Shown: piece by piece, positions 31,644 through 40,374 of the stretch
How the letters are laid out: every line of letters starts with the position of its first letter
Position numbering within the stretch: position 1 is the first letter of the stretch
Assembly: GCF_033449965.1 (NCBI RefSeq)
Contig: NZ_CP137761.1
Span: forward strand, 1,488,001 to 1,552,000
Length of the DNA stretch: 64,000 nt
Direction: 5' to 3'
Source: Bacillus sp. T3
GTDB taxonomy: Bacteria > Bacillota > Bacilli > Bacillales > Cytobacillaceae
Position numbers and translations under genes: made by a program
The notes under the pieces: generated by a model
Told to the model about the DNA's origin: nothing
Seen by the model: the letters and a program-made list of their open reading frames with translations, nothing else
Databases searched by the model: none

Positions 31644-33467
31644 ATGTTTACTTCATTAAAAAGGCTTATTATTGGTCGGCCGTTAAAATCACATCAGCTT
31701 GGTGAGCAAAAGCTTAACAAGCTTAAAGCGCTGGCTATATTGTCTTCTGATGCTCTCTCATCAGTGGCGTATGGGACAGAGCAAATCCTTCTTGTATTAG
31801 TTACAGTGAGTACCGTTGCTTTTTGGTATTCATTACCGATTGCAGTTGGAGTGCTATTTCTTTTAACAGCCCTTATTTTATCGTATCGACAAATAATATT
31901 TTCATATCCTCACGGAGGTGGGGCTTATGTCGTATCAAAGGAAAATATTGGAGTAAATGCAGGCTTGATTGCAGGTGGCTCTTTACTAGTCGATTATATT
32001 TTGACGGTGGCGGTTAGTGTTTCGGCTGGAACGGATGCTATTACATCAGCGTTTCCAAGCTTACATGATCATACAGTTATTATTGCCATTATTTTAGTTA
32101 TTTTTATTACCATTTTAAATTTACGAGGGGTAACAGAATCCGCCTCGGTTCTAGCGTATCCCGTCTATTTATTTGTCTTTGCTTTGATATTGACCATTGG
32201 TATAGGGGGATATAAGATTGCGACCTGACAGGTATCACCAGATTTACATGCGCCGATTGGTGCCCCTGTAGCTGGGATAACCCTATTTCTGTTGATCAGA
32301 GCTTTTGCGTCTGGTTGCTCTGCCTTAACAGGTGTTGAAGCGATATCCAATGCGATCCCGAATTTTAAGGATCCCGCTCCTAACAATGCAGCTAAAACAT
32401 TAATTCTAATGGGCTCCCTCCTTGCGGTGCTATTCACTGGAATCACTTGCTTGGCTTATTACTATGGGATTACACCATCTCCTACAGAGACGGTTGTATC
32501 GCAAATTGCTGCCCAAACCTTTGGGCGGAATGTAATGTATTATTTTATCCAAGGAACAACAGCCCTTATCTTGGTATTAGCAGCCAATACAGGATACTCG
32601 GCGTTTCCGTTATTGGCGTATAGTTTATCGAAGGATAAATATTTGCCGAGAATGTTCACTAGTCGTGGAGATCGGTTAGGGTATTCGAATGGCATTATCA
32701 CACTAGCTATTAGCTCCATCTTGCTCATTATTGCTTTTAAAGGACAAACAGAACAATTGATTCCATTGTATGCTGTCGGTGTTTTTATTCCGTTTACATT
32801 ATCTCAATCTGGGATGATCCTTAAATGGTTCAGGGAAAAGCCGAAGGGCTGGATTGGTAAATTTATCATCAACTTTATCGGTGCATTAATTAGTTTTATC
32901 GTTATGATGATCTTTTTTATTACGAAATTTGCTCAGGTTTGGTCTGTTCTTATCTTTTTACCAATCATTGTTTATTGTTTCCATCAAATCAATAAGCATT
33001 TTGAATCCGTAGGGGAACAATTAAGACTAAAAGCAGGAGAAGAACCGATTAAGATTGAAGGCAATGTTATTATTGTCCCTGTTGCAGGGATCACACAAGT
33101 GGTTGAAAACTCGATTAGCTATGCAAAATCATTAACAGATCAGGTCATTGCAGTTTATGTTTCTTTTGACAGAGAAGATGAAAAATTGTTTGAACAAAAA
33201 TGGAAAAACTGGCAGCCGGATGTCAGATTGGTTACTCTACATTCACATTATCGCAGTATTATTCAGCCGTTAACTAAATTTATTGACACTGTTGAGCATA
33301 AGGCAGCAGAATCAAACTATTGGGTTACAGTATTAATACCGCAGTTTATTCCGAAAAAAAGCTGGCACAACATTTTGCATAATCAATCAAGTCTGTTAAT
33401 ACGAGCTTATTTGTTATACAAACGTAAGGTTGTTATCGCTACCGTTCCCTATCATTTTATGAAATAG
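31644..33467 (+). pseudogene. kimA: High-affinity potassium transporter KimA, in-frame stop codon
   Basis: A ~607-codon APC-superfamily potassium/proton symporter with about 12 membrane helices and a C-terminal cytoplasmic domain. The product begins MFTSLKRLIIGRPLK, close to B. subtilis KimA, and carries the SSDALSSVAYGTEQ and SYPHGGGAYVVSKEN motifs. A TGA at 32226-32228 (codon 195) interrupts the same reading frame, which resumes QVSPDLHAPIG and runs to 33467 without further damage. One base change (for instance TGA from GGA) would explain it. The c-di-AMP riboswitch upstream agrees with a K+ transporter. As given the protein would be truncated after about six helices. Confidence 0.85.
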
Positions 33468-33770
33468 TTATTTATATTTTAAACAACGTGATGGGGAACC
33501 AAGGCTTTTTTATGTAAAAAAGCAAAGATTTATCCATGACATACAACTTTCAAAATTTTTCCAATTAATAAATGGAATAACGAATTTTTTTCGTGTAGAA
33601 TAAAGTTTAAGAAATTTTGATTGAAGAAAAGCATTGAATTTTGTATGATGATAACAATGATGTTCGTTTGCAACAAATATCAATGATTACATATAATGAC
33701 AACGTAATGGAAGTTTGTCGTTACTTGTATTATGGTCTGGACATGTTTATATATTAATGAGGGATACAGT
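33468..33770. other. Intergenic gap kimA-ribT, nothing clear
   Basis: Contains a small GCTTTTTT/AAAAAAGC hairpin near 33505-33525 which may end the kimA transcript. No gene, riboswitch or repeat was recognised. The rib operon, which precedes ribT in B. subtilis, is absent here. Confidence 0.5.
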
Positions 33771-34115
33771 ATGTTAATTCGTTATAAAAAAACATTTGAG
33801 AAAATTGCAATGGGTCTATTGTCATTCATGCCAGCTGAGAAGGATTTGAAAAAGTTACAGCAGACAATGAAACAGTATGAGTTGGATGAACAGTGGCAGC
33901 TTTTCCTTTGGAAAGAAGAAGACATTATTGGGTTGATTGGAATTTTCAATGAACAGAATTGTTTGGTCATTCAGCACATTTCAGTAAACCCATCCCACCG
34001 ACACCATGGTATCGGAAAAGAAATGGTGTCAGCTTTAATGGAAATGTATCCTGGAAAAGGGATATTGCCAAATGAAACGACAGCACCATTCATCGAAAAA
34101 TGTAAACAGTGCTGA
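33771..34115 (+). CDS. ribT: GNAT family N-acetyltransferase RibT
   Basis: A 114-aa GNAT acetyltransferase. ATG 33771 follows GAGGGATAC and gives MLIRYKKTFEKIAMGLLSFM, near-identical to the B. subtilis RibT start. The acetyl-CoA motif HISVNPSHRHHGIGKEM is at ~77-93. It is ~10 residues shorter at the C-terminus than the B. subtilis protein. Although named for the riboflavin operon, the rib genes are not adjacent here; substrate unknown. Confidence 0.88.
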   Translation: MLIRYKKTFEKIAMGLLSFMPAEKDLKKLQQTMKQYELDEQWQLFLWKEEDIIGLIGIFNEQNCLVIQHISVNPSHRHHGIGKEMVSALMEMYPGKGILPNETTAPFIEKCKQC

Positions 34116-34121
34116 TATAGT

Positions 34122-34160
34122 GAAGGCAGGAGCTAAACTAAATTCCTGCCTTCTTTTTTA
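34122..34160 (+). terminator. terminator of ribT
   Basis: GAAGGCAGGA (34122-34131) and TCCTGCCTTC (34144-34153) form a perfect 10-bp stem followed by six Ts. The 3' part overlaps the end of the convergent ypuF gene. Confidence 0.88.
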
Positions 34161-34669
34161 TTCCGATTAAGTATGGCCTTTTCCCGCTCCTGAAAAACTT
34201 CAGTACGATCTCTGAGCGTATGACGATGCAGAAGCTCACGTTTTGCAAAATCACTACTTTTACCCCACATGAATCCTTTTTCAGTCGAAATGTCCTGGCA
34301 TTGTTTTAAAAGGCTCTTATCCACTATTGGTAGATTAAAGCTAGAGTAAGGTACGTCAGATTGAATCTCTAGTAGGCGATTTGATAAAAATGAAAGCATT
34401 TGGACCATATCGATCCCAAGCTCAACAGAACAATGTTTATTATCCTGGAAAATGGAAATAGCTTTTGCTAATGTTTTAAAAGCCCCGTTCAAATTGTTTC
34501 GGCGATAATGGTAATTGGATACTGCAACTAATATAAGGCCAACCCATATAGAGGTTTTCCCCTCGTTAGCCAGTTCTTTCCAATATTCCTCTAAAATTTC
34601 ATGACATTCGAAATAGTCTCGGTCACCATGAAAGTGAACTAAAAATTGTATATAAGGTTCTGGATACAT
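34133..34669 (-). CDS. ypuF: DUF309 domain-containing protein (YpuF)
   Basis: A 178-aa protein. The DUF309 signature FHGDRDYFECHEILEEYWK is at residues ~13-31, with the conserved H, E and D of this all-helical family. The remaining ~140 residues are helical with no membrane segment. Length and position next to ribT and scpA agree with B. subtilis YpuF. Function unknown. A GGGAGAG site precedes the ATG. Confidence 0.82.
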   Translation of the reverse strand: MYPEPYIQFLVHFHGDRDYFECHEILEEYWKELANEGKTSIWVGLILVAVSNYHYRRNNLNGAFKTLAKAISIFQDNKHCSVELGIDMVQMLSFLSNRLLEIQSDVPYSSFNLPIVDKSLLKQCQDISTEKGFMWGKSSDFAKRELLHRHTLRDRTEVFQEREKAILNRNKKEGRNLV

Positions 34670-34734
34670 ATTTTCTCTCCCATTCTAGAATAAAAACAGT
34701 TTAGCATAAACCTTCGTTTAGATGAAAATAAGAG

Positions 34735-34757
34735 GACCCAGCTTTGGGCTGGGTCTG
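34735..34757 (-). terminator. Hairpin after the YjcZ-type gene
   Basis: GACCCAG and CTGGGTC form a GC-rich stem just beyond the small gene; the tail is only moderately T-rich on the minus strand. Confidence 0.5.
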
Positions 34758-34797
34758 CATGTTTTTTAATGGATGGTGCATTGTCATACACTTATTA

Positions 34798-34887
34798 TTA
34801 GAACCAGGAAGCACCAACAATAATTAATAAAATAAACAGAACGACGATTAAAGCAAAACCTCCGCCATAACGATAGCCATCTGACAT
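34798..34887 (-). CDS. YjcZ family sporulation protein (29 aa)
   Basis: A 29-codon gene missed by length filters. The product starts MSDGYRYGGGFALIVVLF and ends IVGASWF, the classic layout of the YjcZ/TIGR01732 family: a Gly/Tyr-rich head and one hydrophobic helix. GGAGGAATTACT precedes the ATG. Members are small membrane-associated peptides often linked to sporulation; their function is unknown. It is transcribed away from scpA. Confidence 0.85.
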   Translation of the reverse strand: MSDGYRYGGGFALIVVLFILLIIVGASWF

Positions 34888-35098
34888 AGTAATTCCTCCT
34901 CATTTCGAGTTTATGCTGATTACAATCCCATCATATGTAGCATATTTAGAAGGTGTTTGGGCGTTTGTCATTAATTTGTTAACAAAAATCTAAAGCTTTA
35001 ATTTTCTATTGGATAAAGAATCAGCATCCTCTATACTAGAAATAGTGTTTTTGTGTTGTTATGAAGAAGTTTAATTGAAAGAGACCTTGGTGATTGAA

Positions 35099-35848
35099 AT
35101 GCAATATAATGTTAAGATTGATGCCTTTGAAGGGCCACTTGATCTACTGCTTCATCTTATTAATCGGTTAGAGATCGATATTTATGATATACCCGTCTCG
35201 GAAATTACAGAACAGTACCTACTGTATATTCACACAATGAAAGAACTGCAATTAGATGTGGCAAGTGAATTTTTAGTCATGGCCGCGACATTGCTTGCTA
35301 TTAAGAGCAAGATGCTCCTGCCGAAACATGAGGAAGAGCTGCATGATGAAGAGTATGAAATGGAGATGGAAGAGGATCCTCGCGATGAATTAGTCGAAAG
35401 ACTGATTGAATATCGTAAGTTTAAAGAGGCTGCTCAAGATTTAAAATACTTAGAGGAAGAGCGGAGCTTAATTTTTACGAAAGCTCCAAGTGATCTATCT
35501 GAAATTGCAAGTACGGTTAAGCCGGAAACGAAGGATCTAAATGTATCTTTATACGATATGCTCGGGGCTTTTCAAAAGTTATTGAGAAGGAAAAAATTGC
35601 AAAAGCCTTTACCGACTAAAATTACAAAACAAGAAATACCGATTCAAACAAGGATGAATGAAATACTATCTGAACTCAAAACATTTACAGGCCGTAAGAG
35701 CTTTTTTGATCTTTTTCCCTATCGTGAACGAGGGCATATAGTGGTTACATTTTTGGCCATATTAGAATTGATGAAGCGCAAAGAAATTCACGTGGAGCAG
35801 GAAAAGAACTTTTCTGATATATTTGTTTCTGCGACGGTGGAGGAGTGA
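35099..35848 (+). CDS. scpA: Segregation and condensation protein A
   Basis: A 249-aa kleisin of the SMC-ScpAB condensin. ATG 35099 gives MQYNVKIDAFEGPLDLLLHL, matching B. subtilis ScpA; a GGTGATTG site precedes it. The N-terminal SMC-neck-binding helices, an acidic middle (EEELHDEEYEMEMEEDP, ~81-97) and the C-terminal winged helix (TFLAILELMKRKEI) are present. scpB follows within 10 nt. Confidence 0.94.
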   Translation: MQYNVKIDAFEGPLDLLLHLINRLEIDIYDIPVSEITEQYLLYIHTMKELQLDVASEFLVMAATLLAIKSKMLLPKHEEELHDEEYEMEMEEDPRDELVERLIEYRKFKEAAQDLKYLEEERSLIFTKAPSDLSEIASTVKPETKDLNVSLYDMLGAFQKLLRRKKLQKPLPTKITKQEIPIQTRMNEILSELKTFTGRKSFFDLFPYRERGHIVVTFLAILELMKRKEIHVEQEKNFSDIFVSATVEE

Positions 35849-35854
35849 AGTTGA

Positions 35855-36443
35855 TTGGATAAAAACAAGATGAAGGGAATTGTTGAAAGTCTTCTATTTG
35901 CAGCAGGTGATGAAGGGCTCACTGCGAAGCAATTGGCTGAAGTGCTCGAGGTAATGGAACCAGAAGCACTTGGGCTTTTAGAGGAAATGAAACATGAATA
36001 CAACAAAGATAAAAAAAGAGGCATATCCGTTATTCAGCTCGCTGGAACATTTCAGTTAGCAACAAAAAAGTCCAACGCTGAGTACTTAAAAAAACTGGTC
36101 GAAGCACCTGGTACAAGCCATCTTTCACAAGCTGCACTTGAAACTTTAGCAATTATTGCCTATAAGCAGCCGATAACACGGATTGAAATTGAGGAGATCC
36201 GTGGAGTTAAAACAGAACGTCCACTGCAAACCTTAGTTGCAAAGGCATTAATCAAAGAAGTTGGGAGAGCAGAAGGAACCTGGTCGGGCTATACTTTATG
36301 GCACAACGAAAGAGTTTTTGGATTATTTCGGTTTACGAAACATAAAAGAATTACCACCACTTCCAGACAAGTTTGAGGAAGAATTTGTACAAGAGGAAGC
36401 TGATTTATTTTTCGAAAAATTCCAAGAAGCCATTGATTCGTAA
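35855..36443 (+). pseudogene. scpB: Segregation and condensation protein B, frameshifted
   Basis: ScpB dimerises through winged-helix domains and binds ScpA in the condensin complex. The start is taken as TTG 35855 (MDKNKMKGIVES) following GGAGGAGTG. The protein is normal up to GRAEGT, near codon 142. There ACCTGGTCGG (36278-36287) contains one base too many: with one base fewer it reads EGTGRAILYGTTKEFLDYFG and continues in the second frame to 36443 (LPPLPDKFEEEF). Total length (~195 aa) is then the family norm. ScpB is needed for healthy chromosome segregation, so a sequence error is likely. Confidence 0.85.
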
Positions 36444-36560
36444 CTTTTCTGACACATTTTATTTTTGAGTATGGTAAAATAAGATTATAATTTAATTATT
36501 TTTGCCAAAAGTTTCAAAAATTTAATTGCTACTGTGTATTCGTTCGGAGGAGGGAGCAAT

Positions 36561-36977
36561 TTGCTTGTAAAACAATGCAAAGGCTATGAGTTGGAAAAAG
36601 AAAAATCGAATACTTCTGAAGATTTCTTCAATCGAAGTGAAGTGGTATATGTTGAAAATGGGAAAGAAAAAACGTTGCATGTTTTATATGTTCGTTATTT
36701 CGATGAGCAAATCAGTGAATTTACTCCATATAACAATAATCCCATTTTTAGTACTGGTTCACGCGATATTAGCTTTAAAGATATTGTTGCGCTTGCTTGT
36801 TTATTAAGAAATCCTGACCTACATCAACGAAAGCGAATTTACATAAATACCTTAAGGGAGTTTGCTTCGTATTTTGAAGGAATCGACTTTGAAAAATTGC
36901 CTGAGATTTTTCAAGCTTTAGAAGTAAAACAAGGATATGAAATACAATCTCCGTTTGAATTTATTGTTCAATCATAA
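36561..36977 (+). CDS. Hypothetical protein
   Basis: A 138-aa protein I do not recognise. TTG 36561 is the best start, 6 nt behind GGAGGAGGG; the frame opens at 36534 but that would put the ribosome site inside. No membrane segment or catalytic motif is visible. It is rich in charged and aromatic residues, with segments VLYVRYFDEQ, STGSRDISFKDIVALACLLRN and KRIYINTLREFASYFEG. B. subtilis has ypuI directly after scpB, so this gene is an addition relative to that order. Confidence 0.6.
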   Translation: MLVKQCKGYELEKEKSNTSEDFFNRSEVVYVENGKEKTLHVLYVRYFDEQISEFTPYNNNPIFSTGSRDISFKDIVALACLLRNPDLHQRKRIYINTLREFASYFEGIDFEKLPEIFQALEVKQGYEIQSPFEFIVQS

Positions 36978-37007
36978 TAGCAAACAACTTAATGGGGGGA
37001 AACTTGG

Positions 37008-37496
37008 ATGGGAAATACGATAGTGAAAGCTCAAATTGAAGATGTAAAGTACTTTCTAACAAAGTCAGGTACGGAGCTAGAGGAATTTTTAAACGAAAAT
37101 ACTCTTACAGGTTTATTAGAGCAAAAACCTGGTAATCCAGTATATTATAAACTTTTATTATCAACAATCAGAAAGCTGTTGGTATATTGTGAAGAAAGCT
37201 TAGACTCTTGTAATGTGATTTTACATACTGAGACCTTTCCAAAAGCAGCAGCTGAAAAAACATTGTACCGAATCTATCACCAGTGTATAGAAGAGTTCTT
37301 TTCACCAAAGAGTGATGTTTGGTTTGAGGATAGTCGCTCTGCTTATACCTGGAAGAATTCAATCAAGCTACGCCATGAGGCTCCTGAAAGCATGACAAAG
37401 CTACTTGCAGGACTCGAAAGTGAGTTCCAAAGAGTGCGTGAAGAGCTTCAGTATTATGAAACAGATTACCGTACAAAAATGATGCAATCAAAATAA
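37008..37496 (+). CDS. ypuI: YpuI family protein (DUF3907)
   Basis: A 162-aa protein. It opens MGNTIVKAQIEDVKYFL and is all-helical, matching the YpuI/DUF3907 family. GGGGGGAAA precedes the ATG. Function unknown. The place after scpB and before dacB agrees with B. subtilis, apart from the intervening sodF and insertion sequence. It ends at a terminator at 37504-37533. Confidence 0.8.
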   Translation: MGNTIVKAQIEDVKYFLTKSGTELEEFLNENTLTGLLEQKPGNPVYYKLLLSTIRKLLVYCEESLDSCNVILHTETFPKAAAEKTLYRIYHQCIEEFFSPKSDVWFEDSRSAYTWKNSIKLRHEAPESMTKLLAGLESEFQRVREELQYYETDYRTKMMQSK

Positions 37497-37503
37497 CGAT
37501 TGA

Positions 37504-37534
37504 AGGGTGGCCAAAGGGTCACTCTTTTTTTGTT
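37504..37534 (+). terminator. terminator of ypuI
   Basis: AGGGTGGCC and GGTCACTCT pair with two G-U pairs, followed by seven Ts. Confidence 0.8.
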
Positions 37535-37629
37535 TCGATATTGGTTTTTAAGATTTTATGCTTTTCATTGTCATTTCTTCTTTTGTCATTCATACGTTTA
37601 ATATGATGGTAAACAATGGGAGGTAGACA

Positions 37630-38520
37630 ATGACAAAGTTTGAGAACTATGTAAAAGATGTAATGGGCTGGAATCGGCAGTTAATGAATTATTTAGAATC
37701 TGAACAAATTGAAAAGGATGAAGTCATTTGGCAAAAGCTTGATCGATTTACGAAGGTTTTGGAGGGATTGGATGGTACACCAACTGATCAACAGCTGTTA
37801 AACATTCAAGAACAAGTCGAAATGCTTAATGAAGAAATGGAACATTATTTTGCAGAGAGGCAGCAATTAGGGAATGTTTGGATGAAGGAGCCTGCCGTAC
37901 CTCTCGGAGGACACTCATTGCCACCATTACCATATGGTTATGATGCACTTGAACCAATTATTTCTAAGGAAATAATGGAGCTCCATCATGATAAGCATCA
38001 TCAATCTTATGTTGATGGACTAAATAAGGCTGAAAAAATGTTAAAAAAAGCGCGGGAGTCACATGATTTTTCATTAGTTAAGCATTGGTCAAGAGAGTTG
38101 TCGTTTCATGGTTCCGGGCACTATTTACACACTATATTTTGGAATAATATGAAACCGGCGGGTGGAGGACAGCCAACAGGAAAACTATTAGCCAAGATTC
38201 AATCCTATTTTGGCAGCTTTGATGCCTTTAAAAAACATTTCTCAGAGGCAGCTAAAGAGGTAGAAGGCGGTGGGTGGGCACTATTAGTTTGGTCACCAAG
38301 GTCACGCCATTTAGAGGTGTTGCAAGCTGAAAAACATAATAATCTTACCCAATGGGATACGATTCCACTGCTTGTCCTTGATGTTTGGGAGCATGCTTAT
38401 TATTTACAGTATAAAAATAATCGTGCTGATTATATAAAAAATTGGTGGTCGATTGTGAATTGGAAGGACGTTGAGAAACGATTTGAAGAGGCCATCCAAT
38501 TAAAATGGCGGCCTTATTAA
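37630..38520 (+). CDS. sodF: Superoxide dismutase, Fe/Mn family with N-terminal extension
   Basis: A 296-aa protein. Residues ~1-90 form a helical extension absent from ordinary ~200-aa SODs; the SOD domain starts at LPPLPYGYDALEP (~97). The four metal ligands are present: H in LHHDKHHQSY, H in SGHYLHTIFW, D and H in LDVWEHAYY. WSIVNW closes the domain. This architecture is that of B. subtilis SodF. GGGAGG precedes the ATG. Its terminator is split by the insertion sequence at 38547-40215. Confidence 0.9.
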   Translation: MTKFENYVKDVMGWNRQLMNYLESEQIEKDEVIWQKLDRFTKVLEGLDGTPTDQQLLNIQEQVEMLNEEMEHYFAERQQLGNVWMKEPAVPLGGHSLPPLPYGYDALEPIISKEIMELHHDKHHQSYVDGLNKAEKMLKKARESHDFSLVKHWSRELSFHGSGHYLHTIFWNNMKPAGGGQPTGKLLAKIQSYFGSFDAFKKHFSEAAKEVEGGGWALLVWSPRSRHLEVLQAEKHNNLTQWDTIPLLVLDVWEHAYYLQYKNNRADYIKNWWSIVNWKDVEKRFEEAIQLKWRPY

Positions 38521-38591
38521 TAGAATAGAAGAACTCAAGCACACATTGAACTGCCCCCTGTCAAGTAGACAGTGGAAATAATAAAAATGAT

Positions 38592-39473
38592 TTAAGCGGC
38601 TTTAGCTCTATATTCCATAGGGCTAAGGCCGTTTAATCGTTTTTGGTATCTCTCATGATTATAGAAATGGATGTATTCATCTATCGCAAGAGAAAGTTCC
38701 TCAAATGTTTTATATTTATGTAAATAATACTTCTCACATTTCAGTGTTCCCCAAAAAGATTCCATTGGTCCATTATCAATACAGCGACCAACTCGTGACA
38801 TACTTTGTATCATCTTAGCCGCATCTATCTTACGTTTAAATCCTTTGGAGGTGTATTGGAAACCACGGTCACTATGGATAAGTGGATGTTCCCCAATTAA
38901 TAGAACTTTAGCTTGGTCAAGCGTCTTAAATACAAGTTGATTGTTATTGGAATGTCCTAGAACATAACTTACTATTGATCCATCACAAAGATCACGAATC
39001 GCACTTAAATAGGCCTTCTTTGAATGGCCATACTTAAATTCTGTAACATCCGTAACCCATTTTTGATTTGGTTTTTCCGCAGTAAATTCCAGGTTTAGTA
39101 TATTTTCTGCTACATGTTGTGGTGTAGAGCGTTTATATTGTTTTTTCTTGATTCGAATAACAGAGCGTAAGTCAGCCACTTTCATTAGCCGATAGATTCT
39201 TTTATGATTCAGTTTCTCATTAAACTTTCTATTCATGTGAAGCATCATTTGGCGATAACCGAAGGTGCCATCAACTTTTTCGTGGAGAATTTTCATTTCT
39301 TTGATAATTTCTTCATTTTGTATTGCTCTTGGAGAAGGAGGATGATTAAGCCATTTATAGTATGCGGATCGTGCTATTCCCGCGATTTCACAAAGTAAAC
39401 TAATACTTAAAGTCTCTTTCTTGTTAAGCTCCTGAATGGCGATATACTTATCCTCAAATCGGATTTGACTTAT
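38592..39473 (-). CDS. IS3-family transposase OrfB (DDE integrase domain)
   Basis: About 293 aa in the -1 frame relative to orfA, most likely made as an OrfAB fusion. The rve-type catalytic core has D in WVTDVTEF, D in IHSDRGFQY and E in GPMESFWG, with the usual K/R-rich tail FYNHERYQKRLNG and SPMEYR ending. The first in-frame ATG is only at 39296, but the N-terminal part of the family (Q-x-RFEDKYIAIQELNKK and the IAGIARSAYYKW helix) is encoded upstream of it, up to 39473. So expression must use frameshifting or a non-ATG internal start. Confidence 0.88.
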   Translation of the reverse strand: MSQIRFEDKYIAIQELNKKETLSISLLCEIAGIARSAYYKWLNHPPSPRAIQNEEIIKEMKILHEKVDGTFGYRQMMLHMNRKFNEKLNHKRIYRLMKVADLRSVIRIKKKQYKRSTPQHVAENILNLEFTAEKPNQKWVTDVTEFKYGHSKKAYLSAIRDLCDGSIVSYVLGHSNNNQLVFKTLDQAKVLLIGEHPLIHSDRGFQYTSKGFKRKIDAAKMIQSMSRVGRCIDNGPMESFWGTLKCEKYYLHKYKTFEELSLAIDEYIHFYNHERYQKRLNGLSPMEYRAKAA

Positions 39474-40147
39474 TTTCGCCTCCTTTCGATCTCCTCTAAC
39501 TTTTTTAAGAATAAATTCTCTGCACGTAACCGTTCATTTTCTCTTTCTAACTTTTTCATCTGAAGTTGGAAAAGCTCTACTGGAGTTAGTTCTGTTTCTT
39601 CTTTCTTCCTTCCGCGCTTATCTTTAAGTGCTTCATCGCCACCAGCTTCATACTTTTTAACCCACAGATACACTTGTTGATAAGAGACCTCGTAAGTCTC
39701 AGACGTGTATTGATAATCTTTTCCGTTCCCTAAGCAATCAAGCACAATTTGTACTCGTTCATCCCAAGTAGTTTTTCTCCCTTTAGTCATAGAGCTCGTC
39801 CTTCCTTGTGACGTATCTTTTATTTCACTATGACTATTATACTTTCTAATCCATTTTCTGAGGACAGAGGAATCTGATATATCATACATTCTAGCTACTT
39901 CACGAATAGAATATTTACCAGACAAACAATCTTTAATCGCGGCCAGCTTTAATTCTTTTGAATACTTTTTCCAGGTAGTGGACTCCTTTAGACCTTCCAA
40001 TCCATATTTATCATACTTGTGTTTCCATTCCATAATTGTTGTAGGGTACACGTTGTATATTGACCCTAATTCATTCATTGAACAATGCTCTTCTAAAGCC
40101 ATTACTATCTCGTATTTCTCTTCTGCAGAGTAAGATCTTTTCGACAT
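39470..40147 (-). CDS. IS3-family transposase OrfA (helix-turn-helix)
   Basis: A 225-aa protein with two or three helix-turn-helix modules (SMNELGSIYNVYPTTIMEWK, SIREVARMYDISDSSVLRKW, SETYEVSYQQVYLWVKKY) and a C-terminal leucine-zipper coiled coil (VELFQLQMKKLERENERLR). This is the IS150-group OrfA layout. The gene ends ...AGGAGGCGAAAATAAG: a Shine-Dalgarno-like AGGAGG just before an AAAA shift site allows OrfAB fusion or internal start of orfB. Confidence 0.88.
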   Translation of the reverse strand: MSKRSYSAEEKYEIVMALEEHCSMNELGSIYNVYPTTIMEWKHKYDKYGLEGLKESTTWKKYSKELKLAAIKDCLSGKYSIREVARMYDISDSSVLRKWIRKYNSHSEIKDTSQGRTSSMTKGRKTTWDERVQIVLDCLGNGKDYQYTSETYEVSYQQVYLWVKKYEAGGDEALKDKRGRKKEETELTPVELFQLQMKKLERENERLRAENLFLKKLEEIERRRK

Positions 40148-40312
40148 AAAAAAACTCCCCTATAAATAGCCAGATTTTTATTTTTTAATCTGTCTACCTA
40201 AAGGGGAGCATATCACATCTTGTGTGCTTTTTTGATTCTTAAAAGGAGAGTTTAGCCAAATGACTACTGAAAATTGCAGTGGCACAATATGAGGAAAGCA
40301 CTTAGGTTCTTG

Positions 40313-40340
40313 TCATAATGACTTATCCAGTGCATACACT
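40313..40340 (+). promoter_or_regulatory. Sigma-E-type promoter of dacB-spmA-spmB
   Basis: TCATAAT (40313-40319), 13-bp spacer and CATACACT (40333-40340): 6/7 and 8/8 matches to the sigma-E consensus KMATATT / CATACAMT. The dacB operon is sigma-E dependent in B. subtilis. Confidence 0.8.
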
Positions 40341-40374
40341 TGTACAAACCCTAAAAGGAGACGAGGTTTCCCAG

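Larger units (their letters stand above)
38547..40215 (-). mobile_element. IS3-family (IS150-like) insertion sequence
   Basis: A ~1.67-kb element with two overlapping transposase frames. The ends are imperfect inverted repeats: TGAACTGCCCCCTGTC..GTAGACAG on the left and, as reverse complement, TGATATGCTCCCCTTT..GTAGACAG on the right. The 3-bp target repeat CAT flanks it (38544-38546 and 40216-40218). orfA encodes the helix-turn-helix protein and orfB the DDE integrase. Both frames look intact, so the copy may be active or recent. The insertion point is the loop of the sodF terminator. Confidence 0.88.

Noticed and set aside
32226..32228. Selenocysteine codon in kimA
   Set aside because: No SECIS-like hairpin follows the TGA, the family has no Sec at this position, and no selenoprotein machinery is seen.
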